Below, in pieces: positions 7,526 through 15,343 of a stretch of DNA of 54,542 bases. The notes below the pieces were generated by a model, which saw nothing but the letters and a program-made list of their open reading frames with translations, ran no database searches and was not told where the DNA came from. How positions within the stretch are numbered: the first letter of the stretch is position 1; every line of letters starts with the position of its first letter. The stretch lies in NCBI GenBank assembly GCA_045661305.1, contig JAZRFJ010000033.1, positions 1-54,542 of the forward strand. The letters run 5' to 3'. This stretch comes from UMGS1840 sp045661305. GTDB taxonomy: Bacteria; Bacillota; Clostridia; UMGS1840. Position numbers and translations under genes: made by a program.

Positions 7526-9607
7526 ATGAACACATTTTTAAAGGCAGCTCCGTTTTTGGTGCTTTTATGTGCAATTATTGCACTTGTATACTCAGCTATA
7601 CAGTTTTTTAGTGTAAAATCAAAGCCTGAGGGTACGGAAACAATGGCAAACATTGCACTTAAAATAAGAAAGGGAGCAATGGCTTATCTTAAAAGACAGT
7701 ATAAAACAGTAGGTATATTTTTTGCAATAATGTTTGTTTTACTATTTGTTCTTGCATTTAAAGGATTTTTGACAATATATGTTCCATTTGCATTTGTTAC
7801 AGGCGGACTTTTCTCTGCACTTTCAGGATTTATCGGAATGAAAATTGCAACATATGCAAACTCCAGAACTGCTAACGGTGCAAGAGAGGGACTTAATAAA
7901 GGACTTAAAATTGCGTTTGCATCAGGTTCTGTAATGGGACTTACAGTTGTAGGACTTGGTCTTTTAGATATAAGTATTTGGTTTATTTTATTACAATATG
8001 TATTTAAGCTTGACACAGAAGCTACAATGGCGGCTATGCTTACATTTGGTATGGGTGCAAGCTCGATGGCACTTTTTGCCCGTGTTGGCGGCGGAATATT
8101 TACAAAGGCTGCCGATGTAGGTGCTGACCTTGTTGGTAAGGTTGAAGCTGGAATTCCTGAAGATGACCCAAGAAATCCTGCTTGTATTGCTGATAATGTT
8201 GGTGATAATGTTGGTGATGTTGCAGGTATGGGTGCAGACCTTTATGAGTCATATGTAGGCTCTGTTATTTCCTGCGGTGCTCTTGCTTCAGCAGCAGGTC
8301 TTGGCTTTAATGGAATTATTATTCCTATGCTTATTGCTGCAATTGGTATTATTGCTTCAATTATAGGAACTTTCTTTATAAGCACAAAAGAAAACGCTAC
8401 ACAGCGTAATTTGCTTGCGTCACTCCGAAAAGGTACTTATGTTTCAAGTGTTCTTGCAGCAATAGGTGCGGCCTTACTTGTATATACAATTCTTCCTGAA
8501 AATACCGGGGTTTTCTGGGCTGTAATTTCAGGACTTGTTGCTGGTGTTCTTATCGGATTTTTCACAGAGTATTATACATCAGATACATATAAACCAACAC
8601 AAAAGCTTTCTTCATCTTCACAGACAGGAAGTGCTACAATTATAATTGACGGACTTGCTCTTGGTATGCTTTCAACTGCAATTCCCGTTATAATAATTGG
8701 AATTAGTGTTCTTTTCAGTTATTATATTTCAGGTGGTACCCAAAGCTTTGCTATGGGACTTTACGGCGTAAGTATTTCTGCTGTTGGTATGCTTTCAACA
8801 CTTGGTATTACTCTTGCAACTGATGCTTACGGACCTGTTGCTGATAATGCAGGCGGTATTGCTGAAATGTCAGGTCTTCCTAAAGAAGTAAGAGAAAGAA
8901 CAGATGCTCTTGATTCTTTGGGAAATACAACTGCTGCAACAGGAAAAGGCTTTGCTATTGGCTCTGCAGCATTAACAGCACTTGCATTAATAGTTTCATA
9001 CACAGATAAGGTAGAATCCATTGACCCTGATGCACTTAATCTTACACTTACAAATCCACCTGTTCTTATCGGTCTTTTTATCGGTGCAATGCTTCCGTTC
9101 TTGTTTTCTGCATTTACAATGCAGGCTGTTGGAAGAGCTGCACAGAAAATAGTTGTTGAAGTAAGAAGACAGTTTAAGGAAATAACAGGTCTTATGGACG
9201 GAAAAGCAGAAGCCGATTATGAAACATGTATAGATATCTGTACAAAATCTTCTTTAAAAGAAATGATTCTTCCGGCAGCACTTGGTATAGTTTCACCTAT
9301 AATAGTTGGTCTTATATTAGGTGTAAACGGTGTTGTAGGAATGCTTGCAGGCTCTTTGGTAAGCGGATTTGTTCTTGCTATAATGATGTCAAATTCAGGC
9401 GGAAGCTGGGATAATGCAAAAAAATATATTGAAGCCGGAAACTTTGGCGGAAAAGGCTCAGAGGGACATAAAGCAGCTGTTGTTGGTGATACAGTAGGTG
9501 ACCCATTCAAAGATACAGCAGGACCGTCAGTTAATATTCTTATTAAGTTACTTAGCATGGTTTCAATCGTATTTGCAACAATAGTTGTAGCTTTCTCAAT
9601 TCTTTAA
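7526..9607 (+). CDS. hppA: Membrane-bound K+-dependent pyrophosphatase (ion pump)
   Basis: Hydrolyses pyrophosphate and couples it to outward pumping of H+ or Na+ across the cytoplasmic membrane. It is 693 residues with about 16 hydrophobic segments. The pyrophosphate/Mg site is DVGADLVGKVEAGIPEDDPR followed by NPACIADNVGDNVGDVAGMG (about residues 190-240); the second acidic site near the C-terminus is VGDTVGDPFKDTAGPS. In GNTTAATGKG (466-475) the residue after GNTT is Ala; K+-independent enzymes have Lys there, so this enzyme should need K+. Whether it moves H+, Na+ or both cannot be decided by eye. It is a single-gene unit with its own promoter and a shared terminator. Confidence 0.96.
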   Translation: MNTFLKAAPFLVLLCAIIALVYSAIQFFSVKSKPEGTETMANIALKIRKGAMAYLKRQYKTVGIFFAIMFVLLFVLAFKGFLTIYVPFAFVTGGLFSALSGFIGMKIATYANSRTANGAREGLNKGLKIAFASGSVMGLTVVGLGLLDISIWFILLQYVFKLDTEATMAAMLTFGMGASSMALFARVGGGIFTKAADVGADLVGKVEAGIPEDDPRNPACIADNVGDNVGDVAGMGADLYESYVGSVISCGALASAAGLGFNGIIIPMLIAAIGIIASIIGTFFISTKENATQRNLLASLRKGTYVSSVLAAIGAALLVYTILPENTGVFWAVISGLVAGVLIGFFTEYYTSDTYKPTQKLSSSSQTGSATIIIDGLALGMLSTAIPVIIIGISVLFSYYISGGTQSFAMGLYGVSISAVGMLSTLGITLATDAYGPVADNAGGIAEMSGLPKEVRERTDALDSLGNTTAATGKGFAIGSAALTALALIVSYTDKVESIDPDALNLTLTNPPVLIGLFIGAMLPFLFSAFTMQAVGRAAQKIVVEVRRQFKEITGLMDGKAEADYETCIDICTKSSLKEMILPAALGIVSPIIVGLILGVNGVVGMLAGSLVSGFVLAIMMSNSGGSWDNAKKYIEAGNFGGKGSEGHKAAVVGDTVGDPFKDTAGPSVNILIKLLSMVSIVFATIVVAFSIL

Positions 9608-9626
9608 TAAAATATTGATAAATTTT

Positions 9627-9666
9627 AAAAAAGTCATATTCCAAAAATTTTGGAATATGACTTTTT
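9627..9666. terminator. Bidirectional terminator between hppA and wecB
   Basis: AAAAAGTCATATTCCA and its complement TGGAATATGACTTTTT form a 16-bp stem with A and T tracts on both sides. It serves the two convergent genes. Confidence 0.9.
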
Positions 9667-9681
9667 CATTATAAAAATTAT

Positions 9682-10833
9682 TTATGCTTTAAAATCTTCG
9701 GGTCTCTCAGTATCTTTATTGAAGTGATAGATAATAGCATCAACACTTCTTTTAGAAGCAAGACCATCACCGTATGGATTAACTGCTTTTGCCATACTGT
9801 CATAAGCTTCTTTATCTGTAAGTAAGGTTTTAGCCATATTATATATGTCATCTTCAATAACGCCTGCAAGCTTAACAGTACCGGCAACAACTGCCTCGGG
9901 TCTTTCTGTTTCGTGTCTTAATACGAGTACAGGTTTTCCAAGCGAGGGTGCTTCTTCCTGAAGACCGCCTGAGTCTGTCATAACCATGTATGCTCTATCC
10001 ATAAGATTATGAAGCTCGCAAACATCAACAGGGTCAATAAGATGAACATTATCTAAATCGGAAAGTGTAGAAAATGCAACTTCTCTTACAGCAGGATTAA
10101 GATGAACAGGATAAACGACCTCTACATCATCAGAAAATTCAAGTGCAATCTTTTCCAGTGCATTGCAGATGTTCTGAAGAGGTTCACCAAGATTTTCTCT
10201 TCTGTGAGCTGTAACAACAATTACTTTTTTGTTGTAATCAAGTTTTTTCAGAACATCGTCATTAAATACATAGTTATCTTTTACAGTTGTTTTAAGTGCA
10301 TCAATAACAGTATTTCCCGTTATAAAAATGTTTTCTTCTTTAACACCCTCATTAAGCAGATTTTTTTTGTTCTGAATGGTAGGTGAGAAGTGAAGTGAAG
10401 AAATCTGACCTGTAAGCTTTCTGTTCATTTCTTCAGGGAATGGAGAATAAATATCATAGGTTCTGAGTCCCGCTTCAATATGACCGACAGCAACCTGGTT
10501 ATAGAAAGCTGCCAAAGCACCCGCAAAGGTTGTTGTTGTATCACCGTGTACAAGAACAATATCAGGTTTTTCTTTTCCTATTATATCATATAATCCTGTA
10601 AGTACATTTGAAGTAATATCGACAAGTGTCTGTCTGCTTTTCATGATATTGAGGTCGTAATCAGGTTTGATGTCAAAAATTTCAAGCACCTGGTCAAGCA
10701 TTTGTCTGTGCTGTGCAGTAACAGCAACAATAGACTCGATTTCTTCACGGCTTTCCAACTCTTTAACAAGCGGGGCCATCTTTATAGCTTCCGGTCTTGT
10801 GCCGAAAACTGTTATAACCTTTATTTTTTTCAT
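9682..10833 (-). CDS. wecB: Non-hydrolysing UDP-N-acetylglucosamine 2-epimerase
   Basis: Interconverts UDP-GlcNAc and UDP-ManNAc (the mnaA/wecB reaction), supplying ManNAc for wall polymers. It is 383 residues, the usual length, with a GT-B fold. Motifs seen: ITVFGTRPEAIKMAPLV at the N-terminus, VHGDTTTTFAGALAAFY, VGHIEAGLRTYDIYSPFPEE, TAHRRENLGEPL, and TDSGGLQEEAPSLGKPVLVLR. The start ATG follows AAAAAGGAG. It is the last gene of a minus-strand operon after the TagO-like gene, 12 bases away; the two together would start a teichoic-acid-like or secondary wall polymer, a substrate for attachment of SLH proteins. Confidence 0.96.
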   Translation of the reverse strand: MKKIKVITVFGTRPEAIKMAPLVKELESREEIESIVAVTAQHRQMLDQVLEIFDIKPDYDLNIMKSRQTLVDITSNVLTGLYDIIGKEKPDIVLVHGDTTTTFAGALAAFYNQVAVGHIEAGLRTYDIYSPFPEEMNRKLTGQISSLHFSPTIQNKKNLLNEGVKEENIFITGNTVIDALKTTVKDNYVFNDDVLKKLDYNKKVIVVTAHRRENLGEPLQNICNALEKIALEFSDDVEVVYPVHLNPAVREVAFSTLSDLDNVHLIDPVDVCELHNLMDRAYMVMTDSGGLQEEAPSLGKPVLVLRHETERPEAVVAGTVKLAGVIEDDIYNMAKTLLTDKEAYDSMAKAVNPYGDGLASKRSVDAIIYHFNKDTERPEDFKA

Positions 10834-10845
10834 AAAAACTCCTTT

Positions 10846-11919
10846 TTAGTCGTTATCTTTATTCAGATTATCAAAAAAATCACTTTCGCAATCTTTGTTG
10901 TGTACATAGAATTTTATTGCAAATAAATATACTATCGAAACAATAAGCATAAGGCACATACGCTTCCAGCCCTCTGTAACCCAGACTATTGATGTAAGGG
11001 ATAAAAGACCTGATATGCTGCAAAGAATACCGACTGCCTCTCTTTGAGAAAAACCCTTGTCCACAAGTCTGTGATGAAGGTGTGACCTGTCAGGAGCCAT
11101 AATCGGTTTTTTATGAATAATTCTTCTTAGTATTGCAAAGCTTGTATCAAAAATCGGAAGTCCGAGAACTATAAACGGAATAAGGAAATTTATTGCCGCA
11201 TAGCTTTTGAAAAATCCGTCAACAGATAATGTAGCAAGCATATAGCCTAAAAAAAGCGCTCCGGTATCACCCATGAAAATTTTTGCCGGATTCATATTGT
11301 AAGGTAAAAATCCGAGCGTTGCACCTGCAATAGCAGCAAGCGGTATGATAGTAACGGCATTTCCTGTTGATAATGCTACAATAACAAGGCATATAGATGA
11401 TATTGCCGCAATTCCTCCAGCTAAACCGTCAAGACCGTCAATAAGATTAAGTGCATTTGTAAGACCTATTATCCATATAATTGTAATAGGTATTGACAGC
11501 GAACCAAGCATCATAAGTGCTTTATCTGAAAAAAAGTTCGGGTTTGTCAAAAACTCAATCTTAAGTCCCAGACAAACGGGAATAACCGCTGCAATAAGCT
11601 GAAAAAGAAGTTTTACGGATGCTCTTATCGTATATTTATCATCTATTATTCCTGTAATAACCAAAATAGTTGCACCTATAAGAATGCCAAGATGCTTAAT
11701 CTCGATTGTAGGTGTAAAACACAGATAGCTTACAAGAAAACCGAAGAAGATAGATAATCCGCCCATTCTTGGAACAGGAGTTTTATGCATTCTTCTTTCG
11801 TCTTTCGGAACATCTACTGCACCTATTTTAAATGCAATAAGACGCACAACAGGAATAGACATATAGGAAATAAAAAGTGCAACTGCAAGGCTTAATAACA
11901 TTAAATTTTTACTATCCAC
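10846..11919 (-). CDS. tagO: Undecaprenyl-phosphate GlcNAc-1-phosphate transferase (TagO/WecA)
   Basis: Transfers GlcNAc-1-phosphate from UDP-GlcNAc onto undecaprenyl phosphate at the inner face of the membrane, the first step of wall teichoic acid or related polymers. It is 357 residues with about ten transmembrane segments. Family motifs: DERRMHKTPVPRMGG, the acidic pair in IIDDKYTIR, NALNLIDGLDGLAGG, KIFMGDTGALFLGY and the DRSHLHHRLVDKGFS loop. Start is GTG 11919; its ribosome site is weak (AAAGGAA 15 bases away), so the start is less certain. WecB follows directly. Confidence 0.94.
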   Translation of the reverse strand: MDSKNLMLLSLAVALFISYMSIPVVRLIAFKIGAVDVPKDERRMHKTPVPRMGGLSIFFGFLVSYLCFTPTIEIKHLGILIGATILVITGIIDDKYTIRASVKLLFQLIAAVIPVCLGLKIEFLTNPNFFSDKALMMLGSLSIPITIIWIIGLTNALNLIDGLDGLAGGIAAISSICLVIVALSTGNAVTIIPLAAIAGATLGFLPYNMNPAKIFMGDTGALFLGYMLATLSVDGFFKSYAAINFLIPFIVLGLPIFDTSFAILRRIIHKKPIMAPDRSHLHHRLVDKGFSQREAVGILCSISGLLSLTSIVWVTEGWKRMCLMLIVSIVYLFAIKFYVHNKDCESDFFDNLNKDND

Positions 11920-11976
11920 TTTTCTTCACACAAATTCCTTTCGTACTTTTCTTTTTTCTTTCTTTATTTATTGTTC

Positions 11977-12258
11977 CTATTCTTCTTCCAAAGCATCTGA
12001 AAGCCAGAATTCAGCAATATCAAGAGCTTTATACATTCCTTCTCTTTCAACCTGTTTTACAATTCTTTCTTTTCCGCCAGTATTGGTTTGCAGAGAAATT
12101 GTGATTTTTGATGTTATATCATATTCGCCTGTTTTTTCTGTGCCTGTAATATTCATCATTACAACATAGTTGTCTTCGGGATTGCCGTAATAAATTATAT
12201 TATCCTTTCTTACAAGCATTTTACCCTTGTAAGTAAGGTATTTCTTTTCTTCTGCCAC
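11977..12258 (-). CDS. Conserved hypothetical protein, 93 aa
   Basis: A 93-residue acidic protein I cannot name. GTG 12258 follows AAAGGA with a 9-base spacer. The sequence alternates short beta-strand-like stretches (KYLTYKGKMLVRKDNIIYYG, YVVMMNITG, KITISLQT) and ends with an amphipathic helix ending DALEEE. There is no signal peptide or membrane segment. It sits between purA and tagO on one transcript, 28 bases after purA, so it may be an accessory to wall-polymer or purine metabolism, but the context does not say which. Confidence 0.75.
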   Translation of the reverse strand: MAEEKKYLTYKGKMLVRKDNIIYYGNPEDNYVVMMNITGTEKTGEYDITSKITISLQTNTGGKERIVKQVEREGMYKALDIAEFWLSDALEEE

Positions 12259-12286
12259 TTTGAAAAATCCTTTCTTTAATTTTTTA

Positions 12287-13558
12287 TTATCTGAAGATAC
12301 ACTGGTCTCTTCCAGGACCTACTCCTATAATAGAAACTTTTGTATCAAGAAGTTCTTCAATTCTTAAAATATAATTTTTTGCATTTTCGGGGAGCTTGTC
12401 AAATTCTTTGATATCTGAAATATCCCCGTCAAAGCCAGGAAGAGTTTCATAAATCGGCTCACAGCCTTCAAGCTCTTCGATTGAGGCAGGGAAGTCGTTT
12501 ATGATTTCGCCGTTTTTCTTATAAGCAACACAAACCTTTAAATCACCTATACCTGATAATGTATCAAGCTTATTAAGAGCAATTTCAGTAAGTGAATTTA
12601 CTCTTACAGAGAATTTCATAATTACAGCGTCAAACCAACCGCATCTTCTCGGTCTTCCTGTTACAGTTCCGAACTCAAAGCCTTTTTCTCTTATTGTGTC
12701 ACCTGTTTTATCAAAAAGCTCTGTCGGGAAAGGACCTTTTCCTACACGGGTAGTATATGATTTACAAACACCGATACACGAATCAATCATTGTAGGTCCG
12801 ATGCCTGCACCTATACAAAATCCTCCTGCAACAGGGTGAGATGATGTAACAAACGGATAAGTACCCATATCGAGGTCTAAAAGTGTAGCCTGTGCACCCT
12901 CGAAAAGAACTTTTTTGTTTTGTTTTATTGCGTCATACACTAAAACTGTTGTGTCGCATACAAATTTTGAAAGCTTCTTTGCATATGCACTGTATTCTTC
13001 AAAAATTTCAGCAGCACTCATTTCAGCCCCGCCATAAACTTTTGTCATAATTGCGTTTTTAAGCGGTAAAACATTATTAAGCTTCTTTCTGAAAATTTCT
13101 TCATCAATAAGGTCACACATTCTTATACCGCTTCTTTCAGCTTTGTCCATATAACAAGGACCTATACCGCTTTTTGTTGTACCGATTTTTGCGTCGCCTC
13201 TCATATTTTCAGAAAGCTCATCAAGAGCGATGTGATAAGGCATAATAATATGTGCACGCTTGTCTATTTTAAGATTGTCAACACTTATTCCTTTTGAAAC
13301 AAAACCTTCAATTTCTCCTAAAAGAACTTTCGGGTCAATTACAACACCGTTTCCGATAATACAAAGTGTATTTTTGTTTAAGATACCTGATGGAATAAGA
13401 CGAAGCTTATAGGTAACACCGTCAGCCTTTATAGTATGACCTGCGTTGTTACCGCCTTGTGCTCTTACTACAACATCAGACTGTGTTGCATATACATCGA
13501 TAATTTTACCTTTTCCCTCGTCGCCCCACTGTGTACCGATAACTACTTTACTTGACAT
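12287..13558 (-). CDS. purA: Adenylosuccinate synthetase
   Basis: Joins IMP and aspartate with GTP to give adenylosuccinate, the first committed step to AMP. It is 423 residues from ATG 13558, which follows GGAAGGAA by 9 bases; an in-frame TTG at 13567 overlaps the ribosome site. The P-loop-like GTQWGDEGKGK (residues 8-18) with catalytic Asp13, NNAGHTI with catalytic His, KSGIGPCY, and TVTGRPRRCGWFD are visible. Length and all motifs are normal. It is second in a minus-strand operon headed by a small DUF1858 gene. Confidence 0.97.
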   Translation of the reverse strand: MSSKVVIGTQWGDEGKGKIIDVYATQSDVVVRAQGGNNAGHTIKADGVTYKLRLIPSGILNKNTLCIIGNGVVIDPKVLLGEIEGFVSKGISVDNLKIDKRAHIIMPYHIALDELSENMRGDAKIGTTKSGIGPCYMDKAERSGIRMCDLIDEEIFRKKLNNVLPLKNAIMTKVYGGAEMSAAEIFEEYSAYAKKLSKFVCDTTVLVYDAIKQNKKVLFEGAQATLLDLDMGTYPFVTSSHPVAGGFCIGAGIGPTMIDSCIGVCKSYTTRVGKGPFPTELFDKTGDTIREKGFEFGTVTGRPRRCGWFDAVIMKFSVRVNSLTEIALNKLDTLSGIGDLKVCVAYKKNGEIINDFPASIEELEGCEPIYETLPGFDGDISDIKEFDKLPENAKNYILRIEELLDTKVSIIGVGPGRDQCIFR

Positions 13559-13587
13559 TTTCTTCAATTCCTTCCGTTATAACCTAT

Positions 13588-13803
13588 TTAAACAGTCTTT
13601 TCTTTTTCTTCCAAAAACTTGTTCATTTTTTCTATAAGCTCGTCGCAGTCTGTAGCGTGTACCATGCAAGCTTCCTCAATTGTTTCACCGCTTGCAGCAG
13701 GACAGCCTAAGCAGTGCATTCCTATTGCGAAGAAAAAAGGTGCAAGTTCAGCATCAACTTTTAAAACATCTGCGATTATCATATCTTTTGTTATTTTTTT
13801 CAT
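13588..13803 (-). CDS. DUF1858 / redox-disulfide domain protein
   Basis: A 71-residue protein of the DUF1858 type, also described as the hybrid-cluster-protein-associated redox disulfide domain. The core is MIIADVLKVDAELAPFFFAI followed by GMHCLGCPAASGETIEEAC, with the CxxC pair plus a further Cys. ATG 13803 is set by AAGGAG nine bases upstream; an in-frame ATG at 13839 has no ribosome site. The family is linked to redox or Fe-S chemistry by association only, so the function is not established. It heads the operon with purA, 29 bases away. Confidence 0.85.
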   Translation of the reverse strand: MKKITKDMIIADVLKVDAELAPFFFAIGMHCLGCPAASGETIEEACMVHATDCDELIEKMNKFLEEKEKTV

Positions 13804-13847
13804 AGTCAAAATCTCCTTGTACATTTTTGTTATATTCATACTTTAGT

Positions 13848-13877
13848 ATTATAACACTAAATACCAAAAAAAGTCAA
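13848..13877 (-). promoter_or_regulatory. Promoter of the DUF1858-purA-tagO-wecB operon
   Basis: On the minus strand, TTGACT (13877-13872), an 18-base spacer and TATAAT (13853-13848). It is back to back with the rsmE promoter. Confidence 0.65.
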
Positions 13878-13937
13878 GCAAATATATAAAAAAATAACAT
13901 TTTATTGTGATAAAATATAAATTTGTCGATGATTTGC

Positions 13938-13966
13938 TTGACATAAAACTGTTTTTGTGATAAAAT
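13938..13966 (+). promoter_or_regulatory. Promoter of rsmE
   Basis: TTGACA (13938-13943), 17 bases and TAAAAT (13961-13966). The transcript should begin near 13973, leaving a leader of about 25 bases before the proposed ATT start. Confidence 0.75.
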
Positions 13967-13998
13967 GACAAAGATAGGATTTTTCGGAGGTGAATTTT

Positions 13999-14721
13999 AT
14001 TAACAGATTTTTTACTGATGAAGATATAAAAGACAATCGTCTTCTTATAAAGGGGGACGAGGTGCACCATATAAAAAATGTCCTTAAATTAAAGGAAAAT
14101 GAAAAAGTATGCTGTGTTAAAGGCAGTATGGAATACATACTTCGTATAATAGAGTTTACAAAGGAGACTGTGCTGTTTGAGGTTGTAGACAAAGTTGAGA
14201 GTGAAAGCGAAAATAAATTTTCGGTTACACTTTTTCAGGCAACACCAAAAGGCGATAAAGCTGATTTTATAATTGAAAAAGCAACAGAGGCAGGAGCAAA
14301 TGCTGTTTATATTATAAATACATTAAGAAGTGTTGCTAAGATAACAAAAGAAAATATGAGAAAAAAGCAGGAGCGTTTTTCAAAAATTTCCGAATCTGCA
14401 GCTTGCCAGTCGGGCCGTGTTGTTATCCCTGAAGTTAAATGCTTTTTAAAGCTTTCGGAAGTTGATTTTTCAGATTTCGACCTTCTTATTCTTTGCTATG
14501 AGGATGAAGATAAAACTACTTTGAAAGAAGTTCTTTCAAAAAACAAGGATAAGAAAAAAATCGGTGTGTTTATAGGGCCTGAGGGCGGTATTGATGAGAG
14601 TGAGGTTTCATACCTGATGGAAAAAGGGTTTTTGTGTGCTTCGCTCGGAAAACGAATTTTAAGATGTGAAACTGCAGGTCTTTATACACTTAGTAATATT
14701 AATTATGAGCTGTCGGAATGA
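13999..14721 (+). CDS. rsmE: 16S rRNA (uracil(1498)-N3)-methyltransferase RsmE, probable ATT start
   Basis: SPOUT-class enzyme that methylates U1498 of 16S rRNA with SAM. From ATT 13999 it is 240 residues beginning (M)NRFF, the usual start of the family, followed by the PUA-like domain (KGDEVHHIKNVLKLKENEKV) and the SPOUT domain with FIGPEGGIDESEV and LGKRILRCETAGL. GGAGGTGA, a full match to the anti-Shine-Dalgarno sequence, ends five bases before the ATT. The only upstream in-frame alternative, GTG 13990, lies within that ribosome site and relies on a weak AGGA at the very 5' end of the transcript. The ATT start is inference but well supported. Confidence 0.85.
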   Translation: MNRFFTDEDIKDNRLLIKGDEVHHIKNVLKLKENEKVCCVKGSMEYILRIIEFTKETVLFEVVDKVESESENKFSVTLFQATPKGDKADFIIEKATEAGANAVYIINTLRSVAKITKENMRKKQERFSKISESAACQSGRVVIPEVKCFLKLSEVDFSDFDLLILCYEDEDKTTLKEVLSKNKDKKKIGVFIGPEGGIDESEVSYLMEKGFLCASLGKRILRCETAGLYTLSNINYELSE

Positions 14722-14784
14722 CAGTGTAAAAACAGTTTAAAATTTAAAAATATATGATTTTGTAAGAAAGAAAGGATTATTAAA

Positions 14785-15312
14785 ATGAAAAAAGAATTTA
14801 CAAAATTAACAAAACAACAAAAAGAAAAAATTGAAAACAAAATGCTCACAAACTTCACTGTTGCACTTGGCTCAATCATGGTGCTTCTTTATCTTATGAA
14901 CTGGTTCCAGGGTGCAAAGGGATTCCAGATTGCTGCGGAAGTTGCAACATATATTTTTGTAGTTGGTTTTATCGGTCTTGCAGTTCTTTTTAAACTCAAG
15001 TCAAACAAATATAAGAAAGAAAATGTTTCAGACAAAGCTAAAAAATTCAATAACTGGTTTATTTTCACAGTTGTTGGTGCAGTTGTTTCTTTCCTTGTTT
15101 ATCCAAGCAGAATTTTAGGACTTATTAAATTAAGTGTTGTTGATGACAAGGTTATAAACGGACTTAGACTTTTCGGACTTGCACCACTTGCTACAAGACT
15201 TCTTATATTTATAATCCTTATAGCTGTTTATACGCTTGCCGTAATGATTTACTGGAGCGTATATCTTCACAAGTCACACAAAGCGTCACTTAACAAAGGA
15301 AAAAACAAATAA
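14785..15312 (+). CDS. Hypothetical four-helix membrane protein
   Basis: A 175-residue membrane protein of unknown function. It has a basic N-terminus (MKKEFTKLTKQQKEKIENK), then about four hydrophobic segments, around residues 22-42, 50-70, 92-108 and 132-158, and a lysine-rich C-terminus. The charge pattern places both ends in the cytoplasm. AAAGGA lies before ATG 14785. It lies between rsmE and glyQS with short gaps, so it is probably co-transcribed with one or both. No family motif is recognised. Confidence 0.75.
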   Translation: MKKEFTKLTKQQKEKIENKMLTNFTVALGSIMVLLYLMNWFQGAKGFQIAAEVATYIFVVGFIGLAVLFKLKSNKYKKENVSDKAKKFNNWFIFTVVGAVVSFLVYPSRILGLIKLSVVDDKVINGLRLFGLAPLATRLLIFIILIAVYTLAVMIYWSVYLHKSHKASLNKGKNK

Positions 15313-15343
15313 TATTACAGTATAATTTAGGGAGATGTCAGCT

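Noticed and set aside
9217..9558. 113-residue minus-strand frame opposite hppA
   Set aside because: Shadow of the conserved pyrophosphatase frame; no signal for translation.
13849..14192. Minus-strand frames of 73 and 96 residues upstream of and inside rsmE
   Set aside because: They cross the divergent promoters and the start of rsmE, lack ribosome sites and have no recognisable sequence.
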